Positions 55,221 to 63,840 of a stretch of DNA of 64,000 bases are shown here, piece by piece. The translations under genes were made by a program, and so were the position numbers. The notes under the pieces were generated by a model. It was not told the origin of the DNA. It saw only the letters and a list, made by a program, of their open reading frames with translations, and did no database searches. How positions within the stretch are numbered: position 1 is the first letter of the stretch; the number at the start of each line of letters is the position of its first letter. Source of the stretch: Paraburkholderia aromaticivorans (GTDB lineage Bacteria; Pseudomonadota; Gammaproteobacteria; Burkholderiales; Burkholderiaceae); NCBI RefSeq assembly GCF_002278075.1, contig NZ_CP022990.1, forward strand, positions 744,001 through 808,000, read 5' to 3'.

Positions 55221-57139
55221 GCGGTGGCCTCGGTGGTGGCCTCGGTGGTGGGCTCGGTGGTGGGCTCGACGGTGGGCTCGACGGTGGGCTCGGTGATCGC
55301 CTCGGTGATCGCCTCGGGGTTGGCCTTTGCGGTGGCCTCTATGGCGGCCTCGGTTCTGGCCTCCGTGGCGAACTCGCGTCTGCCTACTGCGGCGGCCCCG
55401 GCAGCCGCTTCATCCGCGCCGCCATTCGCGGTGAGTACTTCATCGGCCCAGCGCACGTCGAGCACGCGCACCGGCATGCCGTGCTGCGCGCAGTACGCGA
55501 GCCAGCGGATCTGGTTGTCCTGCAGGCGGTCGCCGGGACCTTTCACTTCGATCAATTCGTAGCGGCGCTCGGCCGGCCAGAAGCGGATCAGATCCGGCAA
55601 ACCGGAACGATTGCCGCGAATATCGCGCAGCAAGCGCTCGAACCACAGTTTCAGGTGCGCGGCGGGCAGACAGTCGAGCGCCAATGCGACGAGTTCCGGC
55701 GAGAGCAGCCCCCAGAACACGAAAGGCGATTGCAGCCCCGCCTTGCTGTGCAGATGCCGCCAGATCGTTTCGCGATAAACGCCACTGTCGAGCTGCGCGA
55801 GACACGCGGCGAACTGTTGCGCACGACGCGCATGAAAATCCGGCGCGTGCAGATCGGCCGGACCACGCTGGAACGGATGAAAGAACGCGCCAGGCAGCGC
55901 CGCGAAGACTGGCTCCCAACACAGCAGCCCGAACAGCGAATTGATCAGCGCGTTTTCGACGTAATGAACCGGCGCGGTCTCGCGCGTCAAATGATCGCGA
56001 ACGACGTACTCGACCGGCATGAGCGCGTCGGGCCGCGGCACCACCAGCGTGCTGCGCTCGACGGGACGCGCCGCGCTCGCCCGTGCGACCGGCAGGCCAC
56101 GTTTGCGCTGCAAACGCACCAGCATGCGCGCGATGCGTTGCGCTTCCTCCTCGCTCTCCGGTGCCGCGGCGGCCTGCGAAGCCAGCGCGAACGCGTCGTC
56201 GAAACGCTCGCTGCGTTCGAGCACGCGCATGCGCCGATGACGCGCGCCAGGCCACGCGCATTGCTCGTAAACGGCGAGCGCGGCCGGCCAGTTCTGCCGC
56301 CGCTCGCACAGGTGGCCGATGCGAAACAACAGTTTCGCGCGCCGCGTTTCGAGCCAGGGGTTAGAGGTTTCGATTGCCCCGACGGCTCCGACCAGTTCGT
56401 CGATCGCGGCGACTTCCGCGTCGCCGCCGGGCAGCCATTCGAGCGCTTCGCGGCATGCGTGCAAGGCGAGATAAACGTCCACGTCCACGCGCGCCTGAAA
56501 CGCGCGCGACGACGGCGCGAACGCCACCTTCTCGTACTGGAACACGCCGAGGTCGGCAAGCACGAACTCCGACCACTCCTGCTGCAAGTTGCCGAAGAAC
56601 ATCAGCCGCAGACGTTCGCAAAGCGGCGCGACCGCCACGTGAAGCACGCAATCCGTAGATCGGGCGTGCCATGCGCAGAGCGGACGTGCCGCGACGCTGT
56701 CCCCGTCGCGTTCGTCGAGATAGAACGCACGCACCGTTTCCAGCAGTTCCGGTTTGCGCAAGCTCTTGGCGCCGGGCATCAACGCGAGCGCATCCGCGAA
56801 AATCTCCATCAACTCGGCACGCGTGGTGAGCGCGAACAGATCGTCGAGCGTCAGGCCCGGCTCGGTGTCGACCCAGCCGAGCGCGGCGATCGGCGCCACC
56901 GCCTGCAACGGGCAGCCAATCTCCTCGTAAGCCAGGCGGCTCGCGCGGAACAGCGTGCCTTTGCGCATCAGCATGCGAACCAGCAGCGCACGCGAAGATT
57001 GCGGTAACGCGGCGAACTCGCGCACAAACGCCTGTTCATGCGCGTCGAACAGGTCGTCATAACGCTGCGCGAGCCACGCGAGGGCGCGCTCGAAGTTCAG
57101 CAGATAGTAGAAAGCGTAGGGAGAGGCAGGTGTTGCCAC
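55217..57139 (-). CDS. FAN1-like VRR-NUC structure-specific nuclease
   Basis: A 640-residue protein of the FAN1/KIAA1018 type. A helical N-terminal region (FYYLLNFERALAWLAQRYDD, FVREFAALPQSSRALLVRML) is followed by a TPR-like middle. The C-terminal VRR-NUC nuclease has LLRDIRGNRSGLPDLIRFWP and ELIEVKGPGDRLQDNQIRWL, carrying the Asp and Glu-Val-Lys metal-site residues. FAN1 enzymes incise DNA near interstrand cross-links. The start is a GTG at 57139, 16 bases after a perfect LexA box. The last ~45 residues are a low-complexity Thr-Glu-Pro/Ala-Thr-Glu tail encoded by a 12-bp repeat. Confidence 0.9.
   Translation of the reverse strand: MATPASPYAFYYLLNFERALAWLAQRYDDLFDAHEQAFVREFAALPQSSRALLVRMLMRKGTLFRASRLAYEEIGCPLQAVAPIAALGWVDTEPGLTLDDLFALTTRAELMEIFADALALMPGAKSLRKPELLETVRAFYLDERDGDSVAARPLCAWHARSTDCVLHVAVAPLCERLRLMFFGNLQQEWSEFVLADLGVFQYEKVAFAPSSRAFQARVDVDVYLALHACREALEWLPGGDAEVAAIDELVGAVGAIETSNPWLETRRAKLLFRIGHLCERRQNWPAALAVYEQCAWPGARHRRMRVLERSERFDDAFALASQAAAAPESEEEAQRIARMLVRLQRKRGLPVARASAARPVERSTLVVPRPDALMPVEYVVRDHLTRETAPVHYVENALINSLFGLLCWEPVFAALPGAFFHPFQRGPADLHAPDFHARRAQQFAACLAQLDSGVYRETIWRHLHSKAGLQSPFVFWGLLSPELVALALDCLPAAHLKLWFERLLRDIRGNRSGLPDLIRFWPAERRYELIEVKGPGDRLQDNQIRWLAYCAQHGMPVRVLDVRWADEVLTANGGADEAAAGAAAVGRREFATEARTEAAIEATAKANPEAITEAITEPTVEPTVEPTTEPTTEATTEATA
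55219..55365. repeat. 12-bp coding tandem repeat in the VRR-NUC C-terminus
   Basis: About twelve imperfect 12-bp units (typified by GTGGTGGGCTCG on the plus strand) encode a repeated four-residue pattern such as TEPT/TEAT at the end of the nuclease. Adjacent units are identical in pairs, suggesting recent slippage. Confidence 0.85.
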
Positions 57140-57155
57140 GGCACTGTCACGAAAC

Positions 57156-57171
57156 CTGTATGTTTATACAG
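57156..57171 (-). promoter_or_regulatory. LexA (SOS) box
   Basis: CTGT-N8-ACAG with an A/T-only core apart from one G (CTGTATGTTTATACAG) matches the betaproteobacterial/E. coli LexA consensus exactly at the outer tetrads. It ends 16 bases before the nuclease start codon. Confidence 0.85.
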
Positions 57172-57222
57172 TGATGATAGCAAAATCCGTGAAGGCGCCG
57201 GCCACATCGGGTCAAAACAGCG

Positions 57223-58110
57223 TCAGGGCGCGGCGTGAAGGTACTGCCATTCGAAGCCGTTCGCGCCCCTGCTCACCCGCCCCGCCGAGCTCTGCGGAAA
57301 ATGCGCGGTGAAGAGCGTTGCGCCGCGATCGGCCGCGTAGTTGAGCAACCAGTGCCGCGAGCGCCGCGCCGACGCGGCATCGCGGCAGAAGGTCGAGTTC
57401 CATTCGGGCCGGTAGACCTGAACAGGGTTATGCATCACATCGCCGGTAAAGATCGCCTCCTCACCGCGCGAGCGGATCGAAATCGACATATGGCCGGCGC
57501 TATGCCCCGGCGTGGGATGAAACTCGATGCCGTCGCGCCACGCGCCGCCCCTGGCAGGAATGGTGACCGCCTGGCCGGCTTCGATCACCGGCACGACGCT
57601 GTCTTCGAAAACCATACGGCGGCTGTCTCCCGCCGAAGTCGCGAAGAACGCCTGTTCCGCTTGCGGGAATACATATTTCGCATTCCGGAAGGTCGGCTGC
57701 CAGCGACCCTCGACCCACTGCGTATTCCAGCCCACGTGGTCCGCATGCAGATGCGTGAGCAGTACTTCGTCCACCTGCGCCGGCAAGACGCCCGCCTCGG
57801 CGAGACGCTCCAGATACGGGTTGTCCAGTCGATGAAACAGCTTGCTGAACGGCCGCTCCTTGAAATTGCCGATGCCGGTGTCGATCAGCACGGTCAGGCC
57901 GTCCATCTGCACGACCCAGGTGTGCACGCTCAGCTTCACCTCGTTGCGTTCCAGGTCGAGGCTCTGCGCCGAAAGCCGGCGGCTCAATTCGTCCGCGGCG
58001 GACGGCGTCCAATCCGGATAGAGCACCGCGGGTGCCAACGGAAAACTGGTTTCGCTGACGCGGGTAATGCGCGCGTCGCCTACCCTGTGCGCAAGAACCT
58101 CGATTGGCAT
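57223..58110 (-). CDS. Metallo-beta-lactamase-fold hydrolase
   Basis: A 295-residue MBL-fold enzyme with the zinc motif LLTHLHADHVGWN (HxHxDH), downstream His in TPGHSAGHMSI, Asp in IFTGDVMHNPVQ, and a last His in FTAHFPQSS. The closest remembered group is the lactonase/glyoxalase-like hydrolases that lack a signal peptide. The substrate is unknown. CGGAG precedes the ATG at 58110. It is downstream of the spinster-like MFS gene on the same strand, with the repeated hairpin element between. Confidence 0.88.
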   Translation of the reverse strand: MPIEVLAHRVGDARITRVSETSFPLAPAVLYPDWTPSAADELSRRLSAQSLDLERNEVKLSVHTWVVQMDGLTVLIDTGIGNFKERPFSKLFHRLDNPYLERLAEAGVLPAQVDEVLLTHLHADHVGWNTQWVEGRWQPTFRNAKYVFPQAEQAFFATSAGDSRRMVFEDSVVPVIEAGQAVTIPARGGAWRDGIEFHPTPGHSAGHMSISIRSRGEEAIFTGDVMHNPVQVYRPEWNSTFCRDAASARRSRHWLLNYAADRGATLFTAHFPQSSAGRVSRGANGFEWQYLHAAP

Positions 58111-58207
58111 GGTGTGTACTCCGTGAAAGTGCGGCGGCAGCCATCTGAGCGGTGACGCCGCGCTGCCGTGGCGAATGGCGTCACTATCGCAAATCCGGTG
58201 CGTGCCG

Positions 58208-58254
58208 GCCAATGCCGTTTTCTGCGGATGGCGATGCCTTGCCGGCATCGCCAT
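58208..58254. repeat. Repeated hairpin element, copy A
   Basis: GCCAATGCCG, 15 bases, then a perfect 11-base inverted repeat (ATGGCGATGCC-N5-GGCATCGCCAT). It shares its layout with copy B at 60848-60890. It lies just after the MFS stop (58265) and upstream of the MBL gene. Confidence 0.65.
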
Positions 58255-58264
58255 GAACGCCGCG

Positions 58265-59683
58265 TCACGCAATCGTTCTCACCGGCGTGCGGCGCGCGGC
58301 CACGCCGTACAGCAGCGCGCTGAACGCGGCCGCCACGCCGCCGACGCAGGCCAGCGCCACGCCCAGACCGGCGCTGTGCCCGCCGAGCCGCTCGTTGATG
58401 AAGCCGACCGCGAACGGCCCGAGGCCGCCGCTGATCGCATTGGTGAGAAACACCAGCAACGCGATCGAACGTCCGCGCATGCGATTCGGAATCGCGATCT
58501 GGATCGGCACCGGCGCCAACGCCATCGCCACACTCGCCGCGAACGCGCACGCGCCATACAGCACCACCGCGATGTGCACGTCGCCGACGAGCGGCATCGC
58601 GATCGCGGCCGGCACCAGCAACAGCGCCGCCAACGCGGACAGCGCCAGCACTTTGCGCAGCGCGGCGGCGTCGCTCACGCGTCCGGCGAGCAGGCCCGCG
58701 CTCACCACGCCGAGTATGCCGCCGAACATGTAGGCCGGCGCCGCCATCTGCCCGACTACGCGCGGCGTTAGATGGAAGTGACGGATCAGCAGCGTCGGAA
58801 ACCAGGCCGCGTGCGAGTAGAAGAGCGTGATCAGCGCGACATAGGCGCCGAAATACGGCAGACAGAAACGGTTCTTCACGAACAGTTCGCGCAGCACGTC
58901 TTTGAGCGGCGGTGTGCTGTCCTGAGCGGCTTCGTCCATGAAAACCCGGCCCGATGCCCGTTCGGTCGCGACGACGCGTCCCGCGGCGGCCGAACCTGGC
59001 GCAGTGGCGTCGAGTGCGGGCGACAGGCCACGCCGTTGCGGCTCGCGCACCGACAATGCGACGATCGCCGCCAGCGCCAGCCCCGGCAAGCCAACCGCGA
59101 CGAACACAGCCTGCCATCCGTTCAAACCAGCGCCCGCGAGCCACGTGGCGCCCGCACCGTGTTCGAGCGAACCGAGCAGCATGCCGCCGCCGAACAGCGC
59201 CACGCCTCCGCCGATATACGGTCCGAGCATGAATACGCTGCTTGCCCGGGTGACTTTGCGCGGCGGGTACAGATCGCTGAAAATCGACAGTGCCGCCGGA
59301 CTCAAACCCGCTTCCGCGATCGCGGTCCCGGCACGCGCGGCCAGCAATTCGCCGAAGTTGTGCGCGAAACCGCATAGCGCGGTGGAGACGGCCCAGATCG
59401 CCACGCAAACCGCGATCAGACGCACGCGATTGGAGCGATCGATCAGCCGCGCGATGAACACGCCCGCCGTCGCGTAACACAGCGTGAACGAAAAGCCTTG
59501 CAGCAAGCCGATTTGCGTATCGGTGAGCGTCAGCGTTTCCTTGATCGGTTGCACGAGAATGCTCACGATCTGGCGGTCGAGATATGAAAACGCAAAGCAG
59601 ACAAAGAACAGAACGACGACGTAGGCGTGCCCACGACGCGTATCGGCATCGTCGGCATCGGACACGGTGGTGACTGCATTCAT
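58265..59683 (-). CDS. Spinster-like MFS transporter
   Basis: A 472-residue, 12-helix transporter. The first helix has VVLFFVCFAFSYLDRQIVSI, followed by LVQPIKETLTLTDTQIGLLQ and GVFIARLIDRSNRVRLIAVC, the features of the spinster-type MFS group. A ~40-residue charged central loop follows helix 6. GGAG precedes the ATG at 59683. It starts 58 bases after the deacylase stop (59742), so the two are likely co-transcribed and the transporter may import or export the deacylase substrate or product. Confidence 0.88.
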   Translation of the reverse strand: MNAVTTVSDADDADTRRGHAYVVVLFFVCFAFSYLDRQIVSILVQPIKETLTLTDTQIGLLQGFSFTLCYATAGVFIARLIDRSNRVRLIAVCVAIWAVSTALCGFAHNFGELLAARAGTAIAEAGLSPAALSIFSDLYPPRKVTRASSVFMLGPYIGGGVALFGGGMLLGSLEHGAGATWLAGAGLNGWQAVFVAVGLPGLALAAIVALSVREPQRRGLSPALDATAPGSAAAGRVVATERASGRVFMDEAAQDSTPPLKDVLRELFVKNRFCLPYFGAYVALITLFYSHAAWFPTLLIRHFHLTPRVVGQMAAPAYMFGGILGVVSAGLLAGRVSDAAALRKVLALSALAALLLVPAAIAMPLVGDVHIAVVLYGACAFAASVAMALAPVPIQIAIPNRMRGRSIALLVFLTNAISGGLGPFAVGFINERLGGHSAGLGVALACVGGVAAAFSALLYGVAARRTPVRTIA

Positions 59684-59741
59684 GGCGAATCTCCGGCTGG
59701 GCACGGCGAAGAAATGGTTTGCCTCGGTTCGATGAACGGCG

Positions 59742-60755
59742 TCATTGCCATTGCGCATCCGCGGCCAGCACGGCGAGACAGTCGCCCGGCTCGACGCGCG
59801 CATACGAGCGCTTGCACACCACCACGCCGTCGCCGGCAAAGCGGATCTCCTGGGGTGCGCTCCACGGCGCATACGGGTCGAACACCCGCGCGGCCAGTTG
59901 ATCCTTTTCGACCCGGTCGCCGAGCGCGAAAACGGGTTCGGCAACACCCGGGCGCGAGGCGAACACGTAGTGCCGCGCGCCGTCCACTTTCAGCCAGCGG
60001 GAGTCGTGCCGCGGCGCGGGCGGATGATCGTCGGGCGTGACGCCGAGCGCGTGCAGCACGCGCCGCAGACCGTCCTCGACGATCGCCACGCCGTCGGGAT
60101 TGCAGGCCGCGTAGCCGCCGAACTCGCCGCACAGGAACAGCTTGCCGTGCCGCTCGACAGCCGCGCCGTACGTGCGGTCCTCGCCGAGCAGATCCATGAG
60201 CATGGTTTGCGGCGCGGCAAACGCCTGCACCAGCCGCCGGTATTCGGCGCGGCGCGACGGGTCCGCGGGCGGCGCCGCGAGCAAGGCCGGCAGATGATCG
60301 AACGACGCACCGCCCGCGTGCAGATCGATCACCACGTCGGCACGCGGAAACAGTTCGGTATCCGCATAATGCGCAATCATCTCAGTGAGGTTGCCGTTGC
60401 GCGCGCCGGGAAAAACGCGATTCAGATTGCCACGGTCGATCGGCGAAGTGCGCGAGCCGTTGATAAAAGCCGGGAAATTCAGCGCCGGCACCACGATCAG
60501 ACGGCCCTTGATCGAAGTCGCGGGCAAGCGCTGAATCAGCTTCATCAGCGCGACGGGACCTTCGTATTCATCGCCGTGATTGCCGCCTGTCAGCAGCACC
60601 GTGGGCCCGTCACCACCGTTGAGTACGGTAATCGGCACCGGAATATGGCCGTAAGCGGAGCGATCGTGCGAATACGGCACGCGCAATGTGCCGTTCTGCA
60701 GACCGGGGCGTTCATAGTCGATGTCGGTGCAAATCAGCGAGGGTGTGGACGGCAT
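59742..60755 (-). CDS. AspA/AstE-family N-acyl-amino-acid deacylase (DoeB-like)
   Basis: A 337-residue zinc carboxypeptidase-fold deacylase of the succinylglutamate desuccinylase/aspartoacylase family. Zinc ligands are seen in LLTGGNHGDEYEGPVALMKL (His, Glu) and DVVIDLHAGGASFDH (His). The N-terminal HDRSAYGHIPVPITVLNGGD resembles DoeB, which deacetylates an ectoine breakdown product; no other ectoine genes are present, so the substrate is open. GGGAGA precedes the ATG at 60755. It is upstream of and close to the spinster-like MFS gene. Confidence 0.85.
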   Translation of the reverse strand: MPSTPSLICTDIDYERPGLQNGTLRVPYSHDRSAYGHIPVPITVLNGGDGPTVLLTGGNHGDEYEGPVALMKLIQRLPATSIKGRLIVVPALNFPAFINGSRTSPIDRGNLNRVFPGARNGNLTEMIAHYADTELFPRADVVIDLHAGGASFDHLPALLAAPPADPSRRAEYRRLVQAFAAPQTMLMDLLGEDRTYGAAVERHGKLFLCGEFGGYAACNPDGVAIVEDGLRRVLHALGVTPDDHPPAPRHDSRWLKVDGARHYVFASRPGVAEPVFALGDRVEKDQLAARVFDPYAPWSAPQEIRFAGDGVVVCKRSYARVEPGDCLAVLAADAQWQ

Positions 60756-60847
60756 GGTTGTCTCCCGATAAGAAAGTGAGCCGGAGCGACGTCGTCGGAT
60801 GACGGCGCGAGGCCATGCAATCAATATCGTCGAGGCAAAAAACCAGC

Positions 60848-60890
60848 GCCAATGCCGATTTTTAGGGTAGCCGATGCCTCAAAGGCATCG
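60848..60890. repeat. Repeated hairpin element, copy B
   Basis: GCCAATGCCG, 15 bases, then CGATGCCT-N3-AGGCATCG. The spacing from GCCAATGCCG to GATGCC is the same 25 bases as in copy A. It lies just after the LysR stop (60912) and upstream of the deacylase gene. Confidence 0.65.
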
Positions 60891-60911
60891 CAGCCCGGCC
60901 CTGCCCGCGGT

Positions 60912-61796
60912 TCACTTCTGCGCGTTGAGCAAGGCGATGAATTGCGCGAGCGCGGGGTTGCGATGCTGCTCGTGATACGCGAAATGCAGCGGCAGCGCGA
61001 TAGACAGATCGGCCAGGTTGAGGAATTGCACCAGCGCCGGCGGCCGGTCGCGATTGGCCGAGTTGACGATCGCCGCGCCCACGCCCGCCGACACCAGCGA
61101 GAGAATCGCCGCTTCCGTCGATACTTCCTGCACGACGTCGAGCGTCAAACCGGCGCGCTCGCATGCGCCGATCAGGCGATCGTAGTAAGCGGGATAGACG
61201 TGCCGTGGGAACGTAATGAACGGCTTGCCGCCCAGTTGCGCGGCGCGCACCGTCTTTCGGCGGCCGAACGACCACGCGGCCGGCGCCGCCAGCACCACGC
61301 CGTTTTCGAGCAGCGGCAGACTGGTTATCTGCTCGGGCAGCGCGCCGAAGTGATAGATGAAGCCGCCGTCCAGCGTGCGCTGGTTGATGGCGTCCAGTTG
61401 CTCCGGCGTATTCATCGGCGTGAGTTCGATAGCCACTTGCGGCGCCGCCTGCTGGAAGGCTTGCAGCGCGTGCGGCACAAGGCCGCCCCATACCGCGTTT
61501 TCGACGAAACCGATCCGCACGTGGCCGCACACGCCCGCCGCGATGCGTTGCGCGACGCGCGCCGCCGACTCGACCTGCTGCAGAATACCGCGCGCCTCGC
61601 GCAGATAGGCTTCGCCCGCCAGCGTGAGTTTGAGGCCGCGCGGCGTGCGCTCGAACAGCGCGACGCCCACGGTTTCTTCGAGGTCCTGGATCTGCCGCGA
61701 AATGGCCGGCTGGGTCACGTGCAGTTGCTCGGAGGCGCCGCGCACGCTCGCATGCTCGGCAACGGCGACGAAGTAACGGAGATGCCGGAGTTCCAT
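60912..61796 (-). CDS. LysR-family transcriptional regulator
   Basis: A 294-residue LysR-type regulator: MELRHLRYFVAVAEHASVRG, then ITRQ-like helix AISRQIQDLEETVGVALFER, and an effector domain with HVRIGFVENAVWGGLVPHAL. It sits on the same strand between lutC and the deacylase gene, so it could regulate either group. The repeated hairpin elements after it are candidate targets or terminators. Confidence 0.9.
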   Translation of the reverse strand: MELRHLRYFVAVAEHASVRGASEQLHVTQPAISRQIQDLEETVGVALFERTPRGLKLTLAGEAYLREARGILQQVESAARVAQRIAAGVCGHVRIGFVENAVWGGLVPHALQAFQQAAPQVAIELTPMNTPEQLDAINQRTLDGGFIYHFGALPEQITSLPLLENGVVLAAPAAWSFGRRKTVRAAQLGGKPFITFPRHVYPAYYDRLIGACERAGLTLDVVQEVSTEAAILSLVSAGVGAAIVNSANRDRPPALVQFLNLADLSIALPLHFAYHEQHRNPALAQFIALLNAQK

Positions 61797-61871
61797 GTCA
61801 GCAGAATGGCAGGCTCATTTAACGGATTGCCGGCATTGTGCCATTCGATCGTGCCACGGCGATTGCGTTTT

Positions 61872-62459
61872 TTACTCCGCCGCGAGCCACACCACCGTCA
61901 ACGACCGCACGCCTTGCGCGCCGCGAATCAGCACGCCTTCGATATCCGCCGTCGCCGACGGTCCGGTCACGAGCGCCGCATAACGGGCGTCGCGGAAATC
62001 GTCGCGCCGGTACACGTCCTGCAGCCCGTCGAGCAATTGCGCCGGATCGAGCAGCACCACCAGATGCTGCACGATGTAGCCGACCGCGTTGACCACGTAC
62101 TCGCGTTCGCTGAACCACACCGAGCCGGTTTCGGCAACGCCGAAGCGAGCCCGCACCACGCCGACCTCGATGTCCTGCAACGACGCGGGTTGCGTGTCGG
62201 CGGTAAGCGTGCGCGTGCCCGGCACTTCCGGCGTGGCCGAGGCGATGGATGCCTCGGCGCCGAACCGCTCGCGAATCAGCCCGGGCACGTCGTCCGCCGC
62301 TTTGGCTTCCACGCACGCGCCGCCCATTGCCTGCAGCGCCGCCGTAAAGCGCGCGCGCAGATCGCCGCCCGCCGCATCGAAGAGCGGCACCTCGGGTCGC
62401 GGCCGTGCGGGAGGTTGCGCATCGCGCACCTTCGCCAGAAAAGCTTCACGCGTTGTCAT
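61872..62459 (-). CDS. lutC: Lactate utilization protein C (LUD domain)
   Basis: A 195-residue LutC/YkgG protein, the third subunit of the LutABC L-lactate dehydrogenase complex. Seen: ARFGVAETGSVWFSEREYVV and the end LIRGAQGVRSLTVVWL. The ATG at 62459 overlaps the lutB stop by 14 bases, so they are translationally coupled. Confidence 0.92.
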   Translation of the reverse strand: MTTREAFLAKVRDAQPPARPRPEVPLFDAAGGDLRARFTAALQAMGGACVEAKAADDVPGLIRERFGAEASIASATPEVPGTRTLTADTQPASLQDIEVGVVRARFGVAETGSVWFSEREYVVNAVGYIVQHLVVLLDPAQLLDGLQDVYRRDDFRDARYAALVTGPSATADIEGVLIRGAQGVRSLTVVWLAAE

Positions 62460-63840
62460 GCTCGCCTCCACGATTCTTCTTGTACCAGGCGTGGAAGGTC
62501 AGCTTCGGCGCCTCCGGCAACTCGCGTTGCTTGCCCCAGATATTGAGCGGGTTGTACAGCACGAAGTTCGGCAGCCGCCGCAGCGCGCTGCCCATCGAGG
62601 ACACCGTCGCGCGATACAAGGTCGGACTCGCGAGCAGCCGCCCCGCCATCTTCAACACCTCCTGCTTCACGAACGGCACTTCGTGGCGCTCGGCGATCAC
62701 CGTGCGCCATTTGTAGATCTGCTCGTGAATATTGATCTTCACCGGACACACATTCGTGCAACTGCCATTGAGTGTCGATGCGAACGGCAACGCGCTATAG
62801 CGCTTCAGATCGAAAGTCGGATTGATGATCGCGCCGATCGGCCCCGAGTAGGTGCCGCCATACGACAACCCGCCGCTGCGCCGGTAGACGGGGCATGTAT
62901 TCATGCAGGCCCCGCAGCGAATGCACTTGAGCGAATACCAGAAGTCCTCCATCGCGAGCCGCTCCGAGCGGCCGTGATCGACGAGGATGAAATGCATCTC
63001 CGTGCCCGGACGCGGCGCGCGGAAATGCGACGTGTACTGCGTGATCGGCGAGCCGAGCGCGCTGCGCGACAGCATGCGCACAAACACGCCAAGGTCCGAC
63101 ACCTTCGGAATCAGCTTCTCGATACCGATCGACGCGATATGCAAGGGCGGCACATTCGCAGAAAGATCCGCGTTACCTTCGTTCGTGCACACCACCACCG
63201 TGCCCGTTTCCGCCACCGCGAAATTGCAGCCGGTCATGCCGGCCGTCTTCTCGCGCACGAAGTACGGCCGCGTGTTCATCCGCTGGCTTTCCGCGAGGTA
63301 GTGGATGTCGCTGTTCTTCGGGTCGGTGCCGATGGTGCGGCCAAACAGCTCGGCGACGTCGGCACGCAGTTTGTGGACCGCCGGCACCACCATATGGCTC
63401 GGGTCCTGGTGATCGAGTTGCTGGATCCGTTCGCCGAGATCCGTTTCCATCACCGTAATGCCGCGCGGCTCCAGATACTCGCGCATCTTGCATTCGTCGG
63501 TGAGCATCGACTTGCTTTTGACGAGTGTGGTCATGCCGCGCTCCGACATGATCCGGTGCACGAGCGCATTGTGCTCTTCAGCGGTGGCGGCCCAATGTAC
63601 CTTAACGCCGTTCGCCTCGGCCGCCGCGGCGAACTGGTCGAGATACGTGGACAGGTTGGACAGCGTATGTTCCTTGATGCCCGATGCCAGCTCGCGCATC
63701 GTTTCCCACTCGGCAATGCCGTGCGCCTGCGCATCGCGCTTCTCGCGCAAATCCCACAGACGTTTGTCGTGGAACGCGACATGCTCGGTCTTGCCGAGGA
63801 AAGCGCCCGCCGCTTTCGCGTGATCGATGCGGTTGCTCAT
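62446..63840 (-). CDS. lutB: Lactate utilization iron-sulfur protein B
   Basis: A 464-residue LutB: an N-terminal LUD domain (VAETGTVVVCTNEGNADLSA) followed by two ferredoxin-type 4Fe-4S motifs, CIRCGACMNTCPVYR and GSCTNVCPVKI. With LutA and LutC it oxidises L-lactate to pyruvate at the membrane side of the cytoplasm. The ATG at 63840 overlaps the lutA TGA (ATGA). Confidence 0.94.
   Translation of the reverse strand: MSNRIDHAKAAGAFLGKTEHVAFHDKRLWDLREKRDAQAHGIAEWETMRELASGIKEHTLSNLSTYLDQFAAAAEANGVKVHWAATAEEHNALVHRIMSERGMTTLVKSKSMLTDECKMREYLEPRGITVMETDLGERIQQLDHQDPSHMVVPAVHKLRADVAELFGRTIGTDPKNSDIHYLAESQRMNTRPYFVREKTAGMTGCNFAVAETGTVVVCTNEGNADLSANVPPLHIASIGIEKLIPKVSDLGVFVRMLSRSALGSPITQYTSHFRAPRPGTEMHFILVDHGRSERLAMEDFWYSLKCIRCGACMNTCPVYRRSGGLSYGGTYSGPIGAIINPTFDLKRYSALPFASTLNGSCTNVCPVKINIHEQIYKWRTVIAERHEVPFVKQEVLKMAGRLLASPTLYRATVSSMGSALRRLPNFVLYNPLNIWGKQRELPEAPKLTFHAWYKKNRGGEHDNA

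Noticed and set aside
60872..60890. Rho-independent terminator of the LysR gene
   Set aside because: The stem is good but no T-run follows on either strand, and the element is repeated with its flank at 58208, so it is listed as a repeat.
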